This document shows positions 1 through 5,022 of a DNA stretch of 5,022 nt, piece by piece. Position numbers and translations under genes: made by a program. Positions within the stretch are counted from its first letter, which is position 1, and every line of letters begins with the position of its first letter. Under the pieces are notes generated by a model. The model was given only the letters and a program-made list of their open reading frames with translations. It was not told the origin of the DNA and did no database searches. Origin of the DNA: Mycobacterium sp. (GTDB taxonomy: Bacteria; Actinomycetota; Actinomycetes; Mycobacteriales; Mycobacteriaceae); assembly GCA_018500005.2 (NCBI GenBank), contig JAHBAP020000606.1:1-5022 (forward strand), written 5' to 3'.

Positions 1-124
1 CCGCCGCGGCCATCGGTTCCACGCCCGGGCCGCTGGAAGTCGCCGCGATGATGTCGAGCAGCAGGGCCACCTCGCGGTCGGCGTCGACGAGTCCGTGCAC
101 CGCGTCAGGGCTGAAGCCCGTCAC
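1..124 (-). CDS. Probable sensor histidine kinase, N-terminal fragment (runs off left edge)
   Basis: Only the first 41 codons are in the window; the gene continues past base 1. The GTG start at 124-122 shares four bases with the stop of the response-regulator gene (GTGA), and a GGAAGG Shine-Dalgarno lies 9 nt upstream, so this start is well supported. The visible residues are mostly helical (a D-R-E-V-A-L-L-L-D-I-I-A-A-T stretch at about residues 16-29, then S-S-G-P-G-V-E-P-M-A). This resembles the lead-in to a GAF domain in actinobacterial GAF-type sensor kinases, with no transmembrane segment at the start. No catalytic H-box or ATPase domain can be seen, so the kinase call rests on this resemblance and on the tight pairing with a response regulator. 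If correct, it would be a cytosolic sensor that phosphorylates the adjacent regulator. A different GAF-domain protein is the main alternative. Confidence 0.65.
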   Translation of the reverse strand, partial: MTGFSPDAVHGLVDADREVALLLDIIAATSSGPGVEPMAAA

Positions 125-771
125 CGGAAGATGCCTTCCCGCAGGGCGGTTGCCGCCGCACTGGTGCGATCGCCGACGCCGAGCTTGCGGTAGATCGAAC
201 TCAGATGTGTCTTGACGGTCTCTTCGCCGATCACGAGTTTGGTCGCGATCCCGCGGTTGGACAGCCCGGTCACCACCAGCGAGAGGATCTCGCTCTCCCG
301 CTGGGTCAGGCCGTGCCGGGCGCCGGGCCAGAACTGGTCGCTCTGCAGCCTGGCCGCGGTCTCGGCGGCCCGTGCGGCCAAGCCGGCGTCGATCGCGGTG
401 GCGCCGGCCTGCACGCCTTCCAGTTGACGCACGAGTTCATCGCTGCTGATGCCCTTGAGCAGATACCCCGAAGCGCCGACCCGCATCGCCTGGAACAGGT
501 ACTGCTCGTCGTCGTAGACCGACAGCAGGATCACCTTGCGGCCCGGGTGGCGTTGGCGGATCTCCCGGCACAGGTCCAGTCCGCTGACGCCCTGCATCCG
601 CACATCGCACAACACGATGTCCGGGTCCAGGTCGTCGATCACCGAGAGCGCCCTGTCGGCCCCTACCGCCTCGCCGACCACCGCCACCCGGTCGCCGAAA
701 GGGGCCAGCATGGCCTTGAGACCCTCGATGACCATCTCGTGGTCATCGACGAGCACCACCCGTACCGGCAT
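121..771 (-). CDS. NarL/FixJ (LuxR-type) two-component response regulator
   Basis: This 216-residue protein has the usual length and order for the family. The N-terminal receiver domain (about 1-120) carries the acidic pair D9-D10, the phospho-acceptor D56 in V-L-C-D-V-R-M, the switch S84 in I-L-L-S-V-Y and the conserved K106 in G-Y-L-L-K. A linker (about 121-150) leads to a LuxR-type helix-turn-helix (about 153-212) with L-T-Q-R-E-S-E-I-L, G-L-S-N-R-G-I-A and E-E-T-V-K-T-H-L. All key residues are present, so it should be phosphorylated at D56 and then dimerise and bind an inverted repeat. It overlaps the following kinase gene by 4 nt, which indicates an operon with translational coupling. 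The ATG at 771 has no Shine-Dalgarno, but a TACGGT hexamer sits 6 nt upstream, consistent with leaderless expression. Target genes and stimulus are unknown; the palindromes in the adjacent divergent region are candidate sites. It is not DevR by sequence. Confidence 0.93.
   Translation of the reverse strand: MPVRVVLVDDHEMVIEGLKAMLAPFGDRVAVVGEAVGADRALSVIDDLDPDIVLCDVRMQGVSGLDLCREIRQRHPGRKVILLSVYDDEQYLFQAMRVGASGYLLKGISSDELVRQLEGVQAGATAIDAGLAARAAETAARLQSDQFWPGARHGLTQRESEILSLVVTGLSNRGIATKLVIGEETVKTHLSSIYRKLGVGDRTSAAATALREGIFR
126..139 (-). promoter_or_regulatory. Shine-Dalgarno of the kinase gene inside a small hairpin
   Basis: Read on the minus strand, GGAAG-GCAT-CTTCC is a perfect 5-bp inverted repeat with a 4-nt loop at the very end of the response-regulator gene. 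The 5' arm is the Shine-Dalgarno (GGGAAGG at 140-134) for the GTG at 124, with 9 nt between. If the hairpin forms in the mRNA it would hide the ribosome site until a ribosome finishing the regulator opens it, coupling the two products. The sequence is seen directly; the coupling is inference. Confidence 0.5.
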
Positions 772-777
772 GCGATA

Positions 778-783
778 ACCGTA
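778..783 (-). promoter_or_regulatory. Putative -10 element of the response-regulator operon (leaderless)
   Basis: On the minus strand TACGGT fits the mycobacterial TANNNT -10 pattern and is followed by 6 nt (772-777) before the ATG at 771. That places a transcription start on or next to the A of the start codon. There is no Shine-Dalgarno, which agrees with leaderless translation. No convincing -35 was found. Confidence 0.4.
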
Positions 784-819
784 ATTGCCCGACGTCGGCC
801 ATACCGAGAGTGCGCCGAC

Positions 820-837
820 ATCGGGGTTTCACCCGAT
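820..837. promoter_or_regulatory. 18-bp dyad, candidate operator in the divergent region
   Basis: ATCGGG-GTTTCA-CCCGAT has perfect 6-bp arms around a 6-bp centre. It lies 49 bp upstream of the response-regulator start and 114 bp upstream of the HAD start, outside any gene. Size and symmetry suit a dimeric helix-turn-helix regulator; a NarL-type protein such as the neighbour is a plausible binder. It superficially recalls DevR-type GGG...CCC sites, but the half-site spacing is shorter. The binding protein is inferred. Confidence 0.4.
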
Positions 838-901
838 CCGGGCCGATTCCTCGACCTGGATGCGCCGTCGGTGGCGCTCCACAGTCAATCCCCCACCCGG
901 C

Positions 902-917
902 TCCCCTGATCGGGGGA
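902..917. promoter_or_regulatory. 16-bp near-perfect palindrome upstream of the HAD gene
   Basis: TCCCCTGATCGGGGGA pairs at seven of eight positions around a central GATC; the one mismatch is T907 against G912. It lies 34 bp before the HAD ATG, close to where a -35 would sit for the putative -10 at 940-945, so a bound protein could affect that promoter. It could equally form a short hairpin in a longer transcript. The binder is unknown. Confidence 0.4.
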
Positions 918-939
918 TGAATACCGCTCCGGGCGGCCA

Positions 940-945
940 GATACT
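940..945 (+). promoter_or_regulatory. Putative -10 element of the HAD gene (leaderless)
   Basis: GATACT matches TATAAT at four of six positions, including the key A2 and T6. It is followed by six bases (946-951) before the ATG at 952, so transcription could begin at the start codon. No Shine-Dalgarno precedes the ATG, which supports this reading. The -35 is not recognisable. Confidence 0.4.
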
Positions 946-951
946 CACCCC

Positions 952-1506
952 ATGGCAGCGATGAGCGCTTCGTTCTGGTGGGACCGTGCCGGCCGTGCCC
1001 CCATCGGGGTTCCCGGCCTGGAAGCCGTGATCTTCTCGATCGACGGGGTGCTCGACGATGCCCGGGCAGACCATGACCTGTTCGCACAACTGGTCTGGGA
1101 TCTGCACTGTGCGGGCATCCGGGTGGCCGTCGCCACGGCCCGCCGCGGGCTCGCCGTGCACCGGTCGGTACGCGAGCTGCTCGGTGACGGGGCCGTGGAA
1201 GCGGTGATTACCGGAGACGACGTCGACAGCCCGGGGGGCATCTACCAGCACGCGCTGTGGGAACTCGGTGTAAGCGCCGAACACGCACTGGCCGTTGAAG
1301 ACTCGGGCCTCGGACTGCGCGCCGCGCTCGGCGCCGGCCTGGCCACCGTGGTGGTCACTACCGAGCGCACCCGAAGCCACGACTTCACCGGCGCGGTGGC
1401 GGTGTTCGCCGGCTACGACGGACCGGAATCGCTTTCGGTGCACCACTGCCGGCGACTGCGCGAGCACCGGATGGTCGCTCAGCGCTCCGCGGCGCTGTCC
1501 GCCTGA
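952..1506 (+). CDS. Degenerate, cap-less HAD-superfamily protein, probably catalytically inactive
   Basis: This 184-residue protein has the layout of the beta-phosphoglucomutase/CbbY group of HAD hydrolases but with changed key residues. Motif I reads V-I-F-S-I-D-G-V-L at 26-34: S29 stands where the Asp nucleophile belongs, while the second Asp (D31) is kept. Motif II is seen as V-A-V-A-T-A (58-63). The motif III region, usually K-P-x-P-x-x-Y, reads D-S-P-G-G-I-Y (92-98) with no Lys. Motif IV is good: V-E-D-S-G-L-G (115-121), followed by A-A-L-G-A-G. Motifs I and II are only about 30 residues apart, so there is no room for the usual helical cap. The fold is probably intact but phosphatase activity by the normal mechanism is unlikely; a binding or regulatory role is inference. 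ATG 952 is chosen because of the -10 six bases upstream; ATG 961 is the alternative, and neither has a Shine-Dalgarno. The gene diverges from the two-component operon and converges on gatB. Confidence 0.82.
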   Translation: MAAMSASFWWDRAGRAPIGVPGLEAVIFSIDGVLDDARADHDLFAQLVWDLHCAGIRVAVATARRGLAVHRSVRELLGDGAVEAVITGDDVDSPGGIYQHALWELGVSAEHALAVEDSGLGLRAALGAGLATVVVTTERTRSHDFTGAVAVFAGYDGPESLSVHHCRRLREHRMVAQRSAALSA

Positions 1507-1507
1507 G

Positions 1508-3022
1508 TCACGCCTCCTGGCCGCAGGCCTTGAGAACCAGTTCGCGCACCCGCGCGGCGTCGGCCTGACCCTTGGTGGCCTTCATCACCGCTCCGACGAC
1601 GGCGCCGGCGGCCTGGACCTTGCCACCCCGGATCTTCTCGGCGATATCGGGACTGGCGGCCAGCGCCTCGTCGACCGCGGCCTGAATCAGCGAATCGTCG
1701 CGCACCAATGTCAGTCCGCGGTCGGCCATCACCTGCTCGGGCTCACCTTCACCGGCCAGCACCCCCTCGACCACCTGGCGGGCCAGCTTGTTGGACAGCT
1801 TGCCGTCGTCAACCAGCTTGATGACCGCGGCCACCTGCTCGGGTGTGATGGGCAGCGCGTCGAGGTCAACCTCGGCCTCGTTAGCCTTCTGGACCAGGAA
1901 GTTCCCCCACCAGGCGCGGGCCTGCTCGCTGGCGGCACCGTGGGCGACGGTGGCGGCGACCAGTTCCACCGCTCCGGCGTTGACCAGGTCGCGCATCACC
2001 TCGTCGGAGACACCCCACTCCTGCTGAATCCGCTTGCGCGACAGCCACGGAAGCTCAGGGATGGTCGCGCGCAGCCGCTCCACAAGTTCCGCGCTGGGTG
2101 CCACCGGTTCCAGGTCGGGCTCTGGGAAGTACCGGTAGTCCTCGGCGGTCTCCTTGTCCCGGCCGGGCGAGGTGTGCCCGTCCTCGTGGAAATGCCGGGT
2201 CTCCTGATGGACTTTCCCGCCGGCCTGGAGAACCGCTGCCTGACGGCGCATTTCATAGCGGACCGCCACCTCGACGCTCTTGAGCGAGTTGACATTCTTG
2301 GTCTCGGTGCGGGTGCCGAACTCGGCCTGACCGATCGGACGCAGCGAGACGTTGGCGTCGCAGCGCAGCGAACCTTGATCCATCCGAACATCAGAAACAC
2401 CCAAGGCGCGCAACAGATCCCGCAGCGCGGTGACGTAGGCGCGAGCCACTTCGGGGGCCCGTTCGCCGGCACCCTCGATAGGCTTGGTGACGATCTCGAT
2501 AAGCGGCACCCCGGCCCGGTTGACGTCCAGCAGCGAGGTGGTGGCGCCGTGGATTCGGCCGGTGTCACCGCCGACGTGGGTCAGCTTGCCGGTGTCCTCC
2601 TCCATATGCGCACGCTCAATGGCCACCCGGAAGGTGGTTCCGTCCTCCAGCGGGACGTCTAGGTGACCGTTGAACGCGATCGGCTCGTCGTATTGCGAGA
2701 TCTGGTAGTTCTTCGGCTGGTCGGGATAGAAGTAGTTCTTCCGGGCGAACCTGCTCCAGGGCGCGATCTCGCAGTTGAGCGCCAGTCCGATGAGGATCGC
2801 CGACTCGACGGCGGTCTCGTTGAGCGTCGGTAGGGCACCAGGCAGGCCCAGGCAGACCGGGCAGACCTGGGTGTTGGGCTCGGCGCCGAAATTCGTGGCG
2901 CAACCGCAGAACATCTTGGTCGCCGTCGACAACTCGACGTGGACTTCCAGGCCCAGCACCGGGTCGAAGCGGGCGATGACGTCGTCGTAGTCGATCAGTT
3001 CGGCGGCGGCGGCGGTGGTCAT
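1508..3022 (-). CDS. gatB: Aspartyl/glutamyl-tRNA(Asn/Gln) amidotransferase subunit B
   Basis: GatB is the tRNA-binding and kinase subunit of the cytoplasmic GatCAB complex, which turns misacylated Glu-tRNA(Gln) and Asp-tRNA(Asn) into Gln-tRNA(Gln) and Asn-tRNA(Asn) using ATP and ammonia from GatA. The 504-residue length is normal. The catalytic cradle starts with G-L-E-V-H-V-E-L (24-31). A probable zinc site follows, with C39-x-C41 and C54-P-V-C57. Then come H-M-E-E-D-T-G-K (139-146), [11 protein letters not shown] (168-178) and L-R-C-D-A-N-V-S (219-226). The helical and YqeY-like tail domains fill roughly the last 200 residues and end in K-A-C-G-Q-E-A. The reading frame is open up to an ATG at 3331, but the extra 103 residues overlap the cutinase gene and look like shadow sequence. 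The ATG at 3022 directly precedes the conserved part and has a -10 eight bases upstream. No gatC or gatA lies next to it here. D166-V-N-R has Val where Tyr or Phe is usual. Confidence 0.97.
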   Translation of the reverse strand: MTTAAAAELIDYDDVIARFDPVLGLEVHVELSTATKMFCGCATNFGAEPNTQVCPVCLGLPGALPTLNETAVESAILIGLALNCEIAPWSRFARKNYFYPDQPKNYQISQYDEPIAFNGHLDVPLEDGTTFRVAIERAHMEEDTGKLTHVGGDTGRIHGATTSLLDVNRAGVPLIEIVTKPIEGAGERAPEVARAYVTALRDLLRALGVSDVRMDQGSLRCDANVSLRPIGQAEFGTRTETKNVNSLKSVEVAVRYEMRRQAAVLQAGGKVHQETRHFHEDGHTSPGRDKETAEDYRYFPEPDLEPVAPSAELVERLRATIPELPWLSRKRIQQEWGVSDEVMRDLVNAGAVELVAATVAHGAASEQARAWWGNFLVQKANEAEVDLDALPITPEQVAAVIKLVDDGKLSNKLARQVVEGVLAGEGEPEQVMADRGLTLVRDDSLIQAAVDEALAASPDIAEKIRGGKVQAAGAVVGAVMKATKGQADAARVRELVLKACGQEA

Positions 3023-3030
3023 GGCATCGA

Positions 3031-3036
3031 ATCCTA
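3031..3036 (-). promoter_or_regulatory. Putative -10 element of gatB
   Basis: On the minus strand TAGGAT fits TANNNT and lies 8 nt before the ATG at 3022, predicting a leader of zero to two bases. No Shine-Dalgarno is present. The surrounding 30 bp (3040-3011) match the start region of the cutinase gene at 23 positions, including the block CCACTAGGAT. The element falls in the 40-bp gap after the cutinase stop, so gatB could be transcribed independently. Confidence 0.55.
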
Positions 3037-3046
3037 GTGGGGCATG

Positions 3047-3061
3047 GATCCGGAACGGATC
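3047..3061. repeat. Small inverted repeat just after the cutinase stop
   Basis: GATCCG-GAA-CGGATC has perfect 6-bp arms and a 3-nt loop, starting one base after the cutinase stop codon in the minus direction. It could be a weak hairpin at the end of the cutinase mRNA, but no U tract follows and the stem is short, so termination is doubtful. It also covers the -35 area for the putative gatB promoter, so an operator role is possible. Confidence 0.35.
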
Positions 3062-3062
3062 G

Positions 3063-3743
3063 TCAGACCCGACCGGCAACGAAAGCCGCGGCGTCGGTGA
3101 TGGACGGCGGAAATTCGTAGGCGTTGTGGGCGGCGCGTTCTCGGCCGCCGGTGAAACAGATGGGATCACCCGGGTTGCACACGTCGATCGCCTTCCCGGC
3201 GAACAATCCGGTCGTCGACAACGGTGTTCCGAAGCGGGCCGCGGGATTACCGAACACCGCGACGGCGGCAATCTGGTCGGCGGCCTCCGGCGGCATCGGC
3301 GGCGCGGATCCGAAGTTGCCGACCGTGTCACCCAACGGGGGGACGCCGGCCATCATCGAGATCACCGCGGCGCGCTGGGAGAATCCGCCGAGGACGAATT
3401 GCGTTGCAGGGCAGGCGGTGGCCGCAGCACCGAGGTGGTTCTCGGCATCCGTCGCGCCGCTTCCGGTTGTGAGGAAGTTGATACTGGCCGGGTAGTTCAC
3501 CGGGTAGACGGCGAGGCTGCGGGCGCCCAGCATCGGGGTGAGCGTGTCGACCAGGGCCTGACCGACCCGGCCGACACCCGGCGGTTCCCCGGTTCCCCGG
3601 GCGAAGACCAACTCGACGTCGGGACAGCCGTCGGCGCTCGCAGGCGCCGCGACGGCAACCGCCGACCCGACGAGCACCGCGGCGAATGCCGCCAGCGTCA
3701 GAGTCTTCACGGGTTCAGAGCGGGTCGCTGCTGCGGTCGTCAT
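3063..3743 (-). CDS. Secreted cutinase-family serine esterase with atypical nucleophile motif
   Basis: This 226-residue protein has the length and pattern of mycobacterial cutinase-like proteins (alpha/beta-hydrolase fold), which hydrolyse lipid or other esters outside the cell. Residues 1-37 look like a Sec signal peptide: basic residues R8 and K13, a hydrophobic stretch 15-33, and A-S-A before D38 as cleavage site. The mature part begins with the family sequence [15 protein letters not shown]. The likely triad is S122 (G-G-F-S-Q), D193 (G-D-P-I-C) and H206 (A-A-H-N-A-Y). Likely disulfides are C40-C111 and C189-C196. The residue after S-Q is R124 where the family normally has Gly (G-x-S-x-G), which may change the oxyanion-hole region or activity. 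ATG 3743 is chosen because a TAGGAT -10 lies eight bases upstream; a GTG at 3710 would give a shorter signal peptide beginning at residue 12. It is expressed divergently from the transporter and lies 40 bp upstream of gatB on the same strand. Confidence 0.93.
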   Translation of the reverse strand: MTTAAATRSEPVKTLTLAAFAAVLVGSAVAVAAPASADGCPDVELVFARGTGEPPGVGRVGQALVDTLTPMLGARSLAVYPVNYPASINFLTTGSGATDAENHLGAAATACPATQFVLGGFSQRAAVISMMAGVPPLGDTVGNFGSAPPMPPEAADQIAAVAVFGNPAARFGTPLSTTGLFAGKAIDVCNPGDPICFTGGRERAAHNAYEFPPSITDAAAFVAGRV

Positions 3744-3751
3744 GGTTGCCG

Positions 3752-3757
3752 ATCCTA
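3752..3757 (-). promoter_or_regulatory. Putative -10 element of the cutinase gene
   Basis: On the minus strand TAGGAT lies 8 nt before the ATG at 3743, the same hexamer, flank (CCACTAGGAT) and spacing as in front of gatB. There is no Shine-Dalgarno, so leaderless expression is likely. It lies 14 bp from the oppositely directed -10 candidate of the transporter gene. Confidence 0.5.
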
Positions 3758-3771
3758 GTGGCCGTGCGGGA

Positions 3772-3777
3772 TAAGGT
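3772..3777 (+). promoter_or_regulatory. Putative -10 element of the transporter gene
   Basis: TAAGGT fits TANNNT; a start about 7 nt later would give a leader of roughly 34 nt that includes the Shine-Dalgarno at 3804-3808. TTGCCG (3746-3751) is the only -35-like hexamer, but its 20-bp spacing is too long to trust. Confidence 0.35.
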
Positions 3778-3802
3778 TTCGCGTGCGAACCGGAAGCACC
3801 CG

Positions 3803-3808
3803 GAAGGA
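3803..3808 (+). promoter_or_regulatory. Ribosome binding site of the transporter gene
   Basis: GAAGGA lies 9 nt before the ATG at 3818 and is a good Shine-Dalgarno. Together with the kinase gene's site it contrasts with the four other starts in this window, which have no such sequence. It fixes the transporter start. Confidence 0.65.
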
Positions 3809-3817
3809 CTGAATCCC

Positions 3818-5022
3818 ATGAACGCAGAACAGGACGACACCGTCGCCGGAGTCCCGCGCAGCAGGATCGTGCTGGCGTCCATGGTGGGTACCACCGTCGA
3901 GTTCTACGACTTCTACGTCTATGCCACGGCCGCGGTGTCGGTGTTCCCGTTCCTGTTCTTCCCCAAGGGCAACTCCACCACCGCGTTGCTCGCGTCGCTG
4001 GCCACCTTCGGCCTGGCCTTCGTGGCACGTCCGGTCGGGTCGGTACTGTTCGGCCATTTCGGCGACCGGGCCGGACGCAAGGCCACCCTGGTCGGCTCGC
4101 TTCTGACCATGGGTATCGCGACCTTCGCCATCGGCCTGCTGCCCACCTACCACCAGGTCGGCCTACTCGCCCCGGCATTGCTGGCAATCCTGCGCTTCGC
4201 TCAGGGCCTGGCCCTCGGCGGCGAATGGAGCGGGGCGGCACTGTTGGCAGTCGAGACCGCCAAGCCAGGCCGGCGGGCCTGGGCGGCGATGTGGCCCCAG
4301 TTGGGTGCGCCGTTCGGCTTCATGCTGGCCAACGGGGTGTTCCTGGTACTACTGGTTTGGCTGGGCCACTCCAACGCCAAGCCGGACCTGGACGGGCCGT
4401 TTTTAACCTGGGGCTGGCGGATTCCGTTCCTGATCAGTGCGGTGATGGTGGCCATCGGCTTGTACGTGCGGCTGAAGTTGACCGAGACCCCCGTCTTCGC
4501 GCGCGCGGTCGAGCGCGGCGAAAAAGTGAAAACCCCGGTGGCGCAGGTGTTCCGCAATAACTGGCGTCAGCTGATCCTGGGCACCTTCGTCATGCTGTCC
4601 ACGTACACGATCTTCTACATCGTCACGACCTGGGCGTTGAGCTACGGCACCGGTAAGAAGCCGCCGGCCGGAGCCGGACGGGGGTTCAACTACATCGACT
4701 TCCTGAAGATGCAACTGATCGCGGTGGTGTTCTTCGCGGCGACGATCCCGGTCGCGGGCTGGCTGGCCGATCACTGGGGCCGGCGCCGGACGTTGTTGGC
4801 GGTGACCGCGGCGATCATGGCCTACGGCGGCCTGTTCGCCGTTCTGCTGACGCCGGGTCGGGCATCGCAGGGTTCGGTGCTGGCATTCCTGATCATCGGG
4901 ATGACGCTGATGGGTTTCACCTTCGGGCCGATGAGTGCCGTTCTGCCCGAATTGTTCCCCACCAACGTCCGCTACACCGGCTCGGGAATCTCCTACAACT
5001 CGGCAAGCATCCTGGGCGCGGC
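3818..5022 (+). CDS. MHS-family major facilitator transporter (runs off right edge)
   Basis: The frame is open from the ATG at 3818 to the window end, giving 401 residues without the C-terminus; family members are usually about 430-460. It is an inner-membrane proton symporter of the metabolite:H+ symporter group (relatives include shikimate, citrate, alpha-ketoglutarate and proline/betaine carriers). Evidence: G-T-T-V-E-F-Y-D-F-Y-V-Y at 24-35 in the first membrane helix; major-facilitator motif A, G-H-F-G-D-R-A-G-R-K (79-88), between helices 2 and 3; R-F-A-Q-G-L-A-L-G-G-E-W-S-G (126-139) in helix 4, typical of the group; and the second-half motif G-W-L-A-D-H-W-G-R-R-R (314-324). L-P-E-L-F-P-T-N-V-R-Y-T-G near the right edge is also typical. 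A lysine/glycine-rich loop (about 277-290) precedes helix 7. The substrate cannot be told from sequence. It is divergent from the cutinase gene, so the two may share a control region, but no functional link is evident. Confidence 0.94.
   Translation, partial: MNAEQDDTVAGVPRSRIVLASMVGTTVEFYDFYVYATAAVSVFPFLFFPKGNSTTALLASLATFGLAFVARPVGSVLFGHFGDRAGRKATLVGSLLTMGIATFAIGLLPTYHQVGLLAPALLAILRFAQGLALGGEWSGAALLAVETAKPGRRAWAAMWPQLGAPFGFMLANGVFLVLLVWLGHSNAKPDLDGPFLTWGWRIPFLISAVMVAIGLYVRLKLTETPVFARAVERGEKVKTPVAQVFRNNWRQLILGTFVMLSTYTIFYIVTTWALSYGTGKKPPAGAGRGFNYIDFLKMQLIAVVFFAATIPVAGWLADHWGRRRTLLAVTAAIMAYGGLFAVLLTPGRASQGSVLAFLIIGMTLMGFTFGPMSAVLPELFPTNVRYTGSGISYNSASILGA

Noticed and set aside
820..837. A DevR (dormancy regulon) box
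   Set aside because: The GGG/CCC half-sites are closer together than in the DevR consensus and the centre does not match, so only a generic operator is proposed.
205..909. 234-codon open frame on the plus strand antisense to the response regulator
   Set aside because: Shadow of the regulator's codon pattern; His/Gln/Arg-rich with no domain, and it would run through the divergent promoter region.
1295..2662. 455-codon open frame on the plus strand, antisense to gatB and overlapping the HAD gene
   Set aside because: It is the reverse-strand shadow of gatB in high-GC DNA; composition is low-complexity with no recognisable domain, and both overlapped genes have clear family motifs.
3047..3061. 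Rho-independent terminator after the cutinase gene
   Set aside because: The stem is only 6 bp and no run of U follows, so it is reported as an inverted repeat rather than a terminator.
3023..3331. 103-residue N-terminal extension of gatB
   Set aside because: It overlaps the cutinase gene in another frame, is Arg/Pro/Ser-rich like shadow sequence, and GatB homologues start near the ATG at 3022.
3744..4241. Upstream extension of the cutinase frame to an ATG at 4241
   Set aside because: It would cover the transporter gene antisense; the extra residues are Arg/Pro/Trp-rich shadow, and the signal peptide begins properly at 3743.
3755..4774. Several minus-strand open frames across the transporter gene
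   Set aside because: They are antisense shadows; the plus-strand frame has complete MHS/MFS motifs and a Shine-Dalgarno.

Overview
The window is high-GC, gene-dense DNA that looks like a mycobacterium or close relative (Mycolicibacterium-type). The grounds are a secreted cutinase-like protein of mycobacterial style, a GatB ending in the actinobacterial manner, strong G/C third-position codon use, and several genes whose -10-like hexamer lies only 6-8 nt before the start codon, as expected for leaderless mRNAs. The genus is inferred from these features, not from a database search.

Layout, left to right: (1) on the minus strand, the first 41 codons of a probable sensor kinase (1-124) lie downstream of, and overlap by 4 nt, a complete NarL/LuxR-type response regulator (121-771). 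Together they form a two-component operon with the regulator first. (2) A 180-bp divergent intergenic region (772-951) holds two good palindromes and a putative leaderless promoter for each flanking gene. (3) On the plus strand, a small HAD-superfamily protein (952-1506) lacks the catalytic nucleophile, the motif III lysine and the cap. (4) gatB (1508-3022, minus) converges on it with one base between the stop codons. (5) A secreted cutinase-family protein (3063-3743, minus) lies 40 bp upstream of gatB on the same strand. (6) A divergent MHS-family major facilitator transporter (3818 to the right edge, plus) is cut by the window end.

The genes do not form one pathway. gatB is a translation gene (tRNA-dependent amidation). 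The cutinase acts outside the cytoplasm on esters. The transporter probably imports a small organic acid or osmolyte by proton symport. The two-component pair is a signalling module of unknown stimulus, possibly regulating itself and the HAD gene through the palindromes between them.

The most notable points are the degenerate HAD protein, a near-identical promoter-plus-start block in front of both gatB and the cutinase gene, an atypical nucleophile motif (G-F-S-Q-R) in the cutinase, and a hairpin that would mask the Shine-Dalgarno of the kinase gene. I saw no mobile element, CRISPR array, tRNA or rRNA, and no clearly novel multi-gene system.
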